Source: Hymenobacter sp. BT559 (lineage in GTDB: Bacteria; Bacteroidota; Bacteroidia; Cytophagales; Hymenobacteraceae). Taken from it: 64,000 nt of DNA. Within the stretch, counting starts at the first letter, position 1; the number at the start of each line of letters is the position of its first letter. The DNA is taken from NCBI RefSeq assembly GCF_017571525.1, contig NZ_JAGETY010000005.1, positions 186,001 through 250,000 of the forward strand. Direction: 5' to 3'. The notes under the pieces are model-generated. The model was not told the origin of the DNA and made no database searches. It was given only the letters and a program-made list of their open reading frames with translations. Shown one piece after another: positions 44,841-51,906 of this stretch. The translations under genes were made by a program, and so were the position numbers.

Positions 44841-44902
44841 GGGTAGCCAGCCTGCTTTAGCAGGCTTATTTGCGAAATCTGTTCAAGCCGCTTCAAGCTG
44901 CG
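44841..44902 (-). repeat. 62-bp hairpin-bearing intergenic repeat, copy C
   Basis: Inverse orientation relative to copy B. Its stem GCCTGCTAAAGCAGGC keeps pairing while differing from copy B at two paired positions (C-G in B, T-A in C). Confidence 0.75.
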
Positions 44903-44904
44903 GG

Positions 44905-45804
44905 CTATTTATATGCGTCTACCTCGGCGCGCATCATGGCATTGAAGTGCGAGCCACCGTTGGCGAGCGTCACCAGATTCCAGCCCCGGCCAATGGCGTA
45001 GCTCCAGGTGCGGCTGTCTTTAAACTCGAACGTAGGACGCAAAATCTGGCCGTAGGGCGTGTAGTTATCCATAAAGTTGGTGGTGTAGAATTTGTCGCCG
45101 CTTACAATCCACTCCATTGCTACATAAAAGCCTTCCTCGGGCGCTACCAGGTTGTAGGGCGACAAGTCGACCGTAAACCACTCGCCGCCGCGCGCTGCCG
45201 ACACAATTACGCTCTCGGTGAGCATGTCTTCGTTCGGGGCGTTATAGTTGCCGTTGGCCTTGTAGATACGTACCCGGAACGGCTCGCGCGGAAAGCCATT
45301 CTCACCGATGAAGAACGACACCGTGCGTATAAGCCCAAGCTTCTTGGCTTTGTCGTTCTTGCACATAAAAGCATACTGGCTGCCTGGCATGCCCTGAATC
45401 ATGCCGGCGGCGGGCGAGTTGGAGTGGGCCCCTAGCAGCGTAGGCTTCACGGCCTTGGCATCCACTTTCACTTCGGCTAGCGCGATAGCCTGCTTGGGTA
45501 GCTGAATAATAATTTCCTCCATATTGGTGCCGCGCTTCACGAAGAGAGCCGTCCGCTTGTAGCCGAGCGCCATCACAATCACCGAGTCTTCGGTCACCTT
45601 CGTGGGCATAGCTAGCTGGAAATAGCCGTACTCGTTGGTGAGGGCACCGGTTTGCTCTTCGCGCAGGTTGATAGAGGCAAACGGAATTGGGTCCTGGGTT
45701 TTTTCATCCACCACGCGGCCCGTAATGCGGCCTTCCTGCTGGGCCCACCCTAGGGCAGGCAGTAGCGCGGCGGCCAGTAAAAAGAATAGTAAACGCTTAA
45801 TCAT
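44905..45804 (-). CDS. Secreted carboxypeptidase-regulatory-like domain protein, paralogue 1
   Basis: 299 residues. Signal peptide ending GWAQ. A carboxypeptidase-regulatory-like beta-sandwich at about 23-110 (ITGRVVDEKTQDPIPFASINLREEQTGALTNEYGYFQL). The C-terminal domain, about 140-299, has GENGFPREPFRVRIYKANGNYN, EEGFYVAMEWIVSGDKF and YGQILRPTFEFKDSRTWSYA. No transmembrane barrel and no catalytic motif that I recognise. It is very similar along its length to the protein at 46081-46998, so the two are tandem duplicates. Exact TAAATTTG box upstream. Confidence 0.85.
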   Translation of the reverse strand: MIKRLLFFLLAAALLPALGWAQQEGRITGRVVDEKTQDPIPFASINLREEQTGALTNEYGYFQLAMPTKVTEDSVIVMALGYKRTALFVKRGTNMEEIIIQLPKQAIALAEVKVDAKAVKPTLLGAHSNSPAAGMIQGMPGSQYAFMCKNDKAKKLGLIRTVSFFIGENGFPREPFRVRIYKANGNYNAPNEDMLTESVIVSAARGGEWFTVDLSPYNLVAPEEGFYVAMEWIVSGDKFYTTNFMDNYTPYGQILRPTFEFKDSRTWSYAIGRGWNLVTLANGGSHFNAMMRAEVDAYK

Positions 45805-45838
45805 ACAGAAAAAGTAAAATGAATAAGAACGCGGCGTA

Positions 45839-45846
45839 CAAATTTA
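45839..45846 (-). promoter_or_regulatory. -7 box (TAAATTTG) for paralogue 1
   Basis: Minus-strand exact TAnnTTTG match 34 bases before ATG 45804. Confidence 0.5.
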
Positions 45847-46020
45847 ATTACGACCGTGTGCTTGTTTATAAGGTGTGGTAAAAATTTCTATAAAATGTGC
45901 CCTGAAATTGCGTATGAGGCATTTTATTGCTTGATGACGCATTCATGACAATGGTATTTTTCTAATAATGCTCTGTGCTGTGCCTAGGGGTCGGGTAATA
46001 TGCTGGCTGCCTTGCCCTAA

Positions 46021-46051
46021 AACAAGCAAAGCCCAGCTAGCCGGGCTCTGC
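46021..46051 (-). terminator. Hairpin after paralogue 2
   Basis: Stem AGCCC (46030-46034) with GGGCT (46043-46047), extended by GCA/TGC. T-rich tail on the minus strand. Confidence 0.55.
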
Positions 46052-46080
46052 ATAAAAGATAATACCGGCGCCGACAGTGC

Positions 46081-46998
46081 TTATTTAATCATATCTACCT
46101 CCGCCTTAATCATGGCGTTGTAGTGCTGGCCGGCGGCGGTGGCCATCGTGAGCAGCGTCCAGCCTTTGGCAATGCTGTAGGTCCAGGTGCGGCTCTCCTT
46201 GAATTCGAACGTCGGACGCATAATCTGGCCGTAGGGCGTGTAGTTATCGTCCATGAAGTTGGTGTTGAAAAACTTGTCGCCGCTCACAATCCATTCCATC
46301 GCCACGAAGAAGCCTTCTTCGGGCGCTACCACGTTGTAGGGCGTCAGGTCGACGGTATACCACTGGCCGCCCTTGGGAGCCGATACCACCACGTTGTCGG
46401 TCAAGATGTCCGTGTTCGGCGAATTGTAGTTGCCGTCGGGCTTGTAGAGGCGCACCCGGAATGGCTCGCGGGGAAAACCATTCTCGCCGATGTAAAATGA
46501 CACCGAGCGAATATTGCCCAGGCGCTTGTTCTTATCGTTCTTCACAAAGAAGGCATACTGCCCGCCCGGCTGGCCTTGCAGCAGGCCCTCACCCGGGTGG
46601 CTGGAGTTAGCCCCTAGCTCCAAGTTTTTTACTTTGCCACCTTTCACCGTCACGTTGCTCAGGGCAATGGCGCGGCGGTTCACTTCCAGCACTAGGTTGG
46701 CCATCGGCTTGCCCCGCTGCACCGCAATGGCCAGGTGCTCGTAGCCCAGCGCCATCACAATAAGGGAGTCGGTTTCATTTTTCAGCGGCCCCGGCAGCTG
46801 AAACACCCCGAACTCGTTGCTAAGAGCACCCGTTTGCTCTTCTTTTAAGCTAAGCGAGGTGAACGGCAGCGGCTCCTTGGTAGCCTTGTCAATGATTTTG
46901 CCGGCTAGCATGGCGGCGGCCGGCGTAGCAGTCTGCGCGTGGGCAGCGCCGCTCGCTATGCATAAAAATAATGCAAAATAAAATAAACGTTGAAACAT
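46081..46998 (-). CDS. Secreted carboxypeptidase-regulatory-like domain protein, paralogue 2
   Basis: 305 residues from ATG 46998 (MFQRLFYFALFLCIASGAAHAQ, a clean signal peptide). An upstream in-frame ATG would place the TATTTTTG promoter box (47027-47034) inside the coding region. Domains as in paralogue 1: a regulatory-like sandwich (LAGKIIDKATKEPLPFTSLSLKEEQTGALSNEFGVFQL), then a C-terminal domain with GENGFPREPFRVRLYKPDGNYN and MEWIVSGDKFFNTNFMDDNY. The two paralogues agree at roughly two thirds of C-terminal positions by eye. Each has its own promoter box, so they may be expressed separately. Confidence 0.85.
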   Translation of the reverse strand: MFQRLFYFALFLCIASGAAHAQTATPAAAMLAGKIIDKATKEPLPFTSLSLKEEQTGALSNEFGVFQLPGPLKNETDSLIVMALGYEHLAIAVQRGKPMANLVLEVNRRAIALSNVTVKGGKVKNLELGANSSHPGEGLLQGQPGGQYAFFVKNDKNKRLGNIRSVSFYIGENGFPREPFRVRLYKPDGNYNSPNTDILTDNVVVSAPKGGQWYTVDLTPYNVVAPEEGFFVAMEWIVSGDKFFNTNFMDDNYTPYGQIMRPTFEFKESRTWTYSIAKGWTLLTMATAAGQHYNAMIKAEVDMIK

Positions 46999-47026
46999 TT
47001 GAGAGGGGTTAAAGGACTGGCTAGTG

Positions 47027-47034
47027 CAAAAATA
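47027..47034 (-). promoter_or_regulatory. -7 box (TATTTTTG) for paralogue 2
   Basis: Minus-strand exact TAnnTTTG match 28 bases before ATG 46998. It decides that start. Confidence 0.5.
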
Positions 47035-47183
47035 AGCGGAAGTACTTATCGTTGCCACATTTGCCATGCACAAAAAAACACTACTTCTTGTGCGACCCTC
47101 CTAAATAGGCCAGCTGGCGGCTTGCAAACCCGGTGAGCCCTTAAAAAAATGCTCCCCACCTGGCACCGCCAACTAAACGGCCG

Positions 47184-47191
47184 TATCTTTG
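47184..47191 (+). promoter_or_regulatory. -7 box (TATCTTTG) for feoAB
   Basis: Exact TAnnTTTG match 36 bases before the GTG start of feoA. It also rules out a TTG at 47189 as start. Confidence 0.5.
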
Positions 47192-47227
47192 TTTGAATTA
47201 AATCTAAATAACCAACTTCTCGCGCCC

Positions 47228-47509
47228 GTGGCTCTTTTTCGTCGCTCTGCTGCCGTGGCTGCTCCGCAGCCGGTTTCTGCTCGTCGCACTGCCAATGACC
47301 TGCGTCTCGGCGAGTCGGCCACCGTGTGCTGCCTGAAAGACCCCCAGATGGCACTCAAGCTGTTGGAAATGGGTTGTATTCCGGGCACGCAGGTGCGGCT
47401 AACGGGCCGGGCGCCGCTCGGCGACCCGCTGATGCTGGTGCTCGGCGACGAGGAGTATACCCTTTCGCTGCGCGTGAGCGAGGCCATTACTATTCAGTTA
47501 AAAGACTAA
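47228..47509 (+). CDS. feoA: Ferrous iron transport accessory protein FeoA
   Basis: 93 residues from GTG 47228. SH3-like FeoA domain: LRLGESATVCCLKDPQMALKLLEMGCIPGTQVRLTGRAPLGDPLMLVLGDEEYTLSLRVSEA. This follows the family pattern (LxxMGhxPGxxV, then GDPhhhxhxxxxhxLR). The N-terminal 20 residues are an Ala/Arg-rich extension. Small cytoplasmic partner of FeoB. feoB starts 11 bases after its stop, so they form an operon. The promoter box TATCTTTG lies just upstream. I saw no clear Fur box. Confidence 0.93.
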   Translation: MALFRRSAAVAAPQPVSARRTANDLRLGESATVCCLKDPQMALKLLEMGCIPGTQVRLTGRAPLGDPLMLVLGDEEYTLSLRVSEAITIQLKD

Positions 47510-47520
47510 CCCAGAACCCT

Positions 47521-49698
47521 ATGGCGGGTGTTATTCAGGATGTGCAGCCGGCAGTGCCGCAGCCCGGCACCGGGGGCGCGGCGCCCTTGGCCGAGCGCCT
47601 GCCCCGCCTGGCTCTCATCGGCAATCCCAATTCGGGCAAGACGTCGCTCTTCAATCAGCTCACGGGTCTCAACCAGAAAGTAGGCAACTTCCCGGGGGTG
47701 ACGGTGGACCGTAAAACCGGCGTGGCCCAGCTAGGGGGCCAGCGCCGGGCCGAGGTGGTAGACCTGCCGGGTACGTATTCGCTCTACCCCAAAAGCCTCG
47801 ACGAGCGCGTCATTGCCGACCTGCTCTACAACCCGCTCTCGCCCGACTACCCCGACTTTGTGGTCGTAACCGTGGATGCGAGCAACCTGCGCCGCAGCTT
47901 GCTGCTGTTTTCGCAGCTCGCCGACCTGGGACTGCCCGCCATTCTGGCCCTGAACATGACCGACGTGGCCGCCGAGCGCGGCATTCAGCTCGACGTAGTG
48001 GCCTTGGAACGCGAGCTAGGGGTGCCCGTGGTGCCCATGAATGCCCGTAAGGGTGTGGGCCTGGCCGCCCTACGTATCGTAATGGCCGACCGGCTGGCCG
48101 CCCGCCCGCCCGCCGGCCGCTTCTGGCAGCCCGGCGCCGAGCTGCGGCCGCTGCTCGAAGCTATTCGCCAGCACTTCGGGCTACCCAACGACTACCTGGC
48201 GCTGCACTATGCGCATCAGTTTCGGCAGCTGCACTTTTTGAGCGAGGAAGACCGTACCTACCTGGCTAGCCTCACCGAGCAGTACGCGTTTGACTCGACG
48301 GCCCAGCAGGCGGCCGAAACGGTGGGCCGCTACGCCAGTATCAACGAGCTGCTGCTGGAAGTGGTGACTGTGACGCGCACCGAGCGCCGCGAGCCAGCCA
48401 GCAACCGCATCGACAAGGTGCTGACCCACCGCGTGTTCGGGTATCTTATTTTTCTGGCCATTCTGTTTCTGCTGTTTCAGGCCATCTTCGCCTGGGCGCA
48501 GTACCCGATGGACCTCATTGACCAAGGCATTTCGGCCTTGAGCGCGGCCATTCAGGCGCGGTTTCATGGGCCGCTGGTGCGGCTGCTCACCGAGGGCGTC
48601 ATTGCCGGGCTAGGGGGGGTGCTGATATTTATTCCGCAGATTGCCTTGCTCTTCGCCTTCCTGGCGGTGCTGGAAGAGACTGGCTATATGGCCCGCGTTA
48701 CCTTCCTCATGGACAAGCTGATGCGGCCCTTTGGGCTGAGCGGCAAGAGCGTGGTGCCGCTCATTTCGGGACTGGCGTGCGCCGTGCCAGCCATTATGGG
48801 GGCGCGCACCATCGAAAGCTGGAAAGACCGGATGCTTACCATCTTCGTAACGCCGCTCATGTCGTGCTCGGCCCGCATTCCGGTCTACACGGTGCTAGTG
48901 GCGCTGGTGGTGCCCGACGAGAGCTGGCTCGGCATTTTCAACATGCGGGGGCTGGTGCTTATGGGGCTCTACCTGCTAGGCCTCAGCTCAGCGCTGCTCT
49001 CGGCCTTGCTGCTGAAAACGGTGCTCAAGGCCCGCGAGCGCAGCTACTTTATCATGGAGTTTCCGGTGTACCGCTGGCCGCGCTGGAAAAACGTGGGGCT
49101 TACCATCGTGGAGAAGGTAAAAACCTTTGTGCTGCAAGCTGGTAAGGTCATCGTCGCCATTTCGGTGCTGCTGTGGGTGCTGGCTAGCTATGGCCCCGGC
49201 ACCCGGCAGGAGCAGGCTGCCGCGCAGGTGCAGCAGCAAGCCGCTGCCCGGCGGTGGTCGGCTGCCGAAACCGAGCGCCGCGAAGCCTCGGCCCGGCTCG
49301 AAACTTCTTACGCCGGCACTTTTGGCCACATCATCGAGCCGGCCATCCGGCCGCTGGGCTTCGACTGGAAAATTGGTATCTCCCTGCTTACCTCCTTCGC
49401 CGCCCGCGAAGTGTTTGTGGGCACCATGAGCACCATCTACAGCGTGGGCCAGGATGCCGACCTGGGCACCGTGCAGCAGAAGCTGGCCAGCGAGCGCGAT
49501 GCGCAGGGCCAACCCTTTTTCACGCCGGTACGGGCGCTGTCGCTGCTCGTGTTCTATGTATTTGCCATGCAGTGCATGAGCACGCTGGCCGTCACCTACC
49601 GCGAAACCAAAAGCTGGCGCTGGCCGCTGGGTCAACTCGTGTACATGACCGGGCTCGCCTACGCGGCCTCGCTGCTGGTGTGGCAGGTATTTTCTTAG
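47521..49698 (+). CDS. feoB: Ferrous iron transporter FeoB
   Basis: 725 residues from ATG 47521. The frame is open into feoA, but that upstream part is antibiologically composed. G-protein motifs: G1 GNPNSGKT 34-41, GVTVD near 59, G3 DLPG 81-84, G4 NMTD 145-148. The membrane part holds both Gate regions: SGLACAVPAIMGARTIESWKDRM and VTPLMSCSARIPVY in the first, FAAREVFVGTMSTIYSVG in the second. All expected helices are present. It takes up Fe(II) across the inner membrane. No FeoC is visible, though a small unknown gene follows. Confidence 0.97.
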   Translation: MAGVIQDVQPAVPQPGTGGAAPLAERLPRLALIGNPNSGKTSLFNQLTGLNQKVGNFPGVTVDRKTGVAQLGGQRRAEVVDLPGTYSLYPKSLDERVIADLLYNPLSPDYPDFVVVTVDASNLRRSLLLFSQLADLGLPAILALNMTDVAAERGIQLDVVALERELGVPVVPMNARKGVGLAALRIVMADRLAARPPAGRFWQPGAELRPLLEAIRQHFGLPNDYLALHYAHQFRQLHFLSEEDRTYLASLTEQYAFDSTAQQAAETVGRYASINELLLEVVTVTRTERREPASNRIDKVLTHRVFGYLIFLAILFLLFQAIFAWAQYPMDLIDQGISALSAAIQARFHGPLVRLLTEGVIAGLGGVLIFIPQIALLFAFLAVLEETGYMARVTFLMDKLMRPFGLSGKSVVPLISGLACAVPAIMGARTIESWKDRMLTIFVTPLMSCSARIPVYTVLVALVVPDESWLGIFNMRGLVLMGLYLLGLSSALLSALLLKTVLKARERSYFIMEFPVYRWPRWKNVGLTIVEKVKTFVLQAGKVIVAISVLLWVLASYGPGTRQEQAAAQVQQQAAARRWSAAETERREASARLETSYAGTFGHIIEPAIRPLGFDWKIGISLLTSFAAREVFVGTMSTIYSVGQDADLGTVQQKLASERDAQGQPFFTPVRALSLLVFYVFAMQCMSTLAVTYRETKSWRWPLGQLVYMTGLAYAASLLVWQVFS

Positions 49699-49701
49699 GC
49701 C

Positions 49702-49773
49702 TATAGCTGGCAGCTGCTGGCTGTTAGCTTTTGTTGATTCGATTAGGCTGGCAGCCAGCAGCTGTCGGCTATA
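49702..49773. repeat. 22-bp imperfect inverted repeat between feoB and the next gene
   Basis: Arms 49702-49723 and 49752-49773 pair with two mismatches around a 28-base loop. It has no T run, so it may be an intergenic repeat or an mRNA stem rather than a terminator. Confidence 0.5.
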
Positions 49774-49783
49774 AGCTCAAAAA

Positions 49784-50251
49784 ATGACGACCTACGAGAC
49801 CCTGCTGCGCCTGGCGTTCCGCGCGCCCACCGACGTGGCACACTACCTTACGCCAGCCACGCTAGGGGCCGCTGCTGGCTTCGAGCAGGCTAACCGAGCC
49901 GAGCAGCCGTTTCGCTTCGAGCAGTGGCGCCTGGGCGTGGCGGCCAGCCTGTTGCGCCTGCTGGCCGACCTGGGCGACCACGACGAAGCCCGCCGCGCCG
50001 CCGACGTGCTGCACCGCGCCCTCAACACAGCCAAGTCGCCACAGGATATCGACAAGCAAATTGGCAAAGAGAATAAGCTCTTCGAGCAGATTTACACCAA
50101 CCTCTACGTCAACGACGAAGGGGAGGCCCTGCTCGACCTCTTCGCTCGTACCCTCGACGCCGACGCGCCCGACCTGCTGGCCCAGGTAGAAGATGAGGCT
50201 GTGGGGCTAGCCCGCGGCCTGGACTTCGAGCGAGCTGAAGAAGACGAATGA
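49784..50251 (+). CDS. Small helical acidic protein after feoB, unknown function
   Basis: 155 residues, soluble, all-helical by eye, acidic C-terminus (DFERAEEDE). It begins MTTYETLLRLAFRAPTDVAHYL and contains QWRLGVAASLLRLLADLGDHDEARRAADVL, a helix-loop-helix with TPR-like spacing. I do not recognise the family. It lies 85 bases after feoB on the same strand, so it may be part of the iron operon, and its place after feoB hints at a regulatory or accessory role. It ends before a strong bidirectional terminator. Confidence 0.7.
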   Translation: MTTYETLLRLAFRAPTDVAHYLTPATLGAAAGFEQANRAEQPFRFEQWRLGVAASLLRLLADLGDHDEARRAADVLHRALNTAKSPQDIDKQIGKENKLFEQIYTNLYVNDEGEALLDLFARTLDADAPDLLAQVEDEAVGLARGLDFERAEEDE

Positions 50252-50353
50252 ACCTGTTCAGGCAGTCGGCTGCCCCGGCCGGGCGGCGGAGAGCAGTTTG
50301 ACCAGTGTGAGTGACTTCCTAAACAGCTTTCTAAGTGGCCCCAAAGCCACCAA

Positions 50354-50390
50354 AAGAAAAGACCCGCGCCACTGGCACGGGTCTTTTCTT
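50354..50390. terminator. Bidirectional terminator between the iron operon and the SusCD genes
   Basis: Perfect 13-bp stem (50354-50366 with 50378-50390) with A and T runs on either side. It can serve both converging genes. Confidence 0.9.
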
Positions 50391-50409
50391 GTAACGCAAC
50401 AGCGGAGCC

Positions 50410-51885
50410 CTAGTAGCTGGGGTTCTGCGTCAGGTTTGGGTTATTGTTGATTTCCTGGTACGGAATCGGCAATATCTCCTTCGGGTCGTTGGCGTTGAGG
50501 GCCGGAATGGCGGGCGAGCCGGGGTCGGTAGGGGTAGCAGGTACGGCAGGCTGGAACTCGCGCACGTTCAGGTTATTGCGCTTGAGGTCGTAGAGCCGGA
50601 AGCCCTCGAAAGCCAATTCCAGCTGGCGCTCCAGCAGCACGTCGCTCAGCGTGGCGCTCGTCAGGGGGGTGGCCCCCGAGCGCTTGCGCACGATGTTGAT
50701 ATCGGCTAGGCCCGATTTGCCGGCCTGGATATCGCACTCAGCCCGGATGAGGTACATCTCGGCCAGGCGAATGAGCGGAATATTCTGACCATACGTGCGC
50801 CACTTGGCCGTGCGTAGCTGGTTGGGGCGGTTGTTGCCGTCGCTTAAGTAAATAAGCTTCTTGGTCTGCAAAATGGTAAGCGAGTCGGTGCCGCGCACAT
50901 CTGGCCCGGTGGGGGGGCCGTAGAGAGCCGCAAACGCGCCGCTCACCTGCACATCGCTGCGGCCATACAGGATGCCCTGGTCGCCGGTGGGGCTGTAGCC
51001 TGCAAAGAAGGTGGCCAGGCCGCTGTTGGCCGTGCCGGCGTTGTTCTGGTCGTTTTGCTGCACCTCAAACAAGCTTTCGGCACTGTTGCGGTTGGCAAAT
51101 ACGGCGGCCAGCGTGCCGGCCAGCGCCGCCCCACTGTTCGTAATTACATCATCGGCTGCGGCGCGGGCGGCGGGGTAGTTGCCCTGCTGCAAGTACACGC
51201 GGGCTAGCAGCGCCTCGGCCGAATACGACGAAGCCCGGGTCACATTCAGCGCAGGCAGGCCTTTTATGGCAGCCTGCAAATCGCTGATAACCTGCGTGTA
51301 CACTTGCTGCACCGTGGCCCGTGGCAGCTGCGTGTCGGCCTGGGAGATGGAGTTGTTGGCCATCAGGTTGATGGGCACCCCCGGCTGCGTGTTGGCGCCG
51401 CCCGGCTGGTACTGCTGGGCATAGAGGCGCACCAGTTCAAAGTACATGGCCGCCCGGATGAAGTGCATCTCCCCCCGGAACTGCTTGCGTTGGGCGCTGT
51501 CGGCTACGACGCCCAGGTTGGCCAGCACCAGGTTGGTCTGGTTGATGTTGGCGTAGGCTGCCCGCCAGATACCTAGCGCGTTCGAAATCTGCGCATTCTG
51601 GATGTGGTTAGACAGCTGCGCGTAATTCTGAAACGACCCCCGCCAGGTGATGTAGTTGTCGCTCGCCATGAGCTCGGGCACCAGGATGAGGTCGGTGCCG
51701 TAAAGGCTCGAATTGTCGAGCTGGGCGTAGCAGCCCACCACGGCGGCGCCGATTTTCTGCGGCGTGTTGAAGGCCGTGGAAAGGTCGATGCCTTGCTGGG
51801 GCTCAATATCGAGGGCGTCCTTGCAGCTCGCCAGGCCCAGGCCTAGCGAAAGCACCAAGGCCGATTTAGAAAATATATTTTTCAT
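50410..51885 (-). CDS. SusD/RagB-like nutrient-binding lipoprotein, pair 1
   Basis: 491 residues. Lipobox GLASC with Cys21. SusD features: LDIEPQQGIDLSTAFNTPQKIGAAVVGCYAQL near the N-terminus, RGEMHFIRAAMYFELVRLYAQQY (helical TPR core), YSAEALLARVYLQQGNYPAARAAADDVI, and a C-terminal LLERQLELAFEGFRLYDLKR, ending LPIPYQEINNNPNLTQNPSY. It is the surface lid of the SusC-SusD uptake machine and binds oligosaccharide or peptide nutrients. It begins 21 bases after the SusC stop, same transcript. Confidence 0.95.
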   Translation of the reverse strand: MKNIFSKSALVLSLGLGLASCKDALDIEPQQGIDLSTAFNTPQKIGAAVVGCYAQLDNSSLYGTDLILVPELMASDNYITWRGSFQNYAQLSNHIQNAQISNALGIWRAAYANINQTNLVLANLGVVADSAQRKQFRGEMHFIRAAMYFELVRLYAQQYQPGGANTQPGVPINLMANNSISQADTQLPRATVQQVYTQVISDLQAAIKGLPALNVTRASSYSAEALLARVYLQQGNYPAARAAADDVITNSGAALAGTLAAVFANRNSAESLFEVQQNDQNNAGTANSGLATFFAGYSPTGDQGILYGRSDVQVSGAFAALYGPPTGPDVRGTDSLTILQTKKLIYLSDGNNRPNQLRTAKWRTYGQNIPLIRLAEMYLIRAECDIQAGKSGLADINIVRKRSGATPLTSATLSDVLLERQLELAFEGFRLYDLKRNNLNVREFQPAVPATPTDPGSPAIPALNANDPKEILPIPYQEINNNPNLTQNPSY

Positions 51886-51906
51886 ATGATACGATAGGAC
51901 AAAGGA

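Noticed and set aside
47326..47520. Upstream extension of the feoB frame into feoA
   Set aside because: It lies wholly within feoA in another frame and lacks coding character. ATG 47521 gives a standard FeoB.
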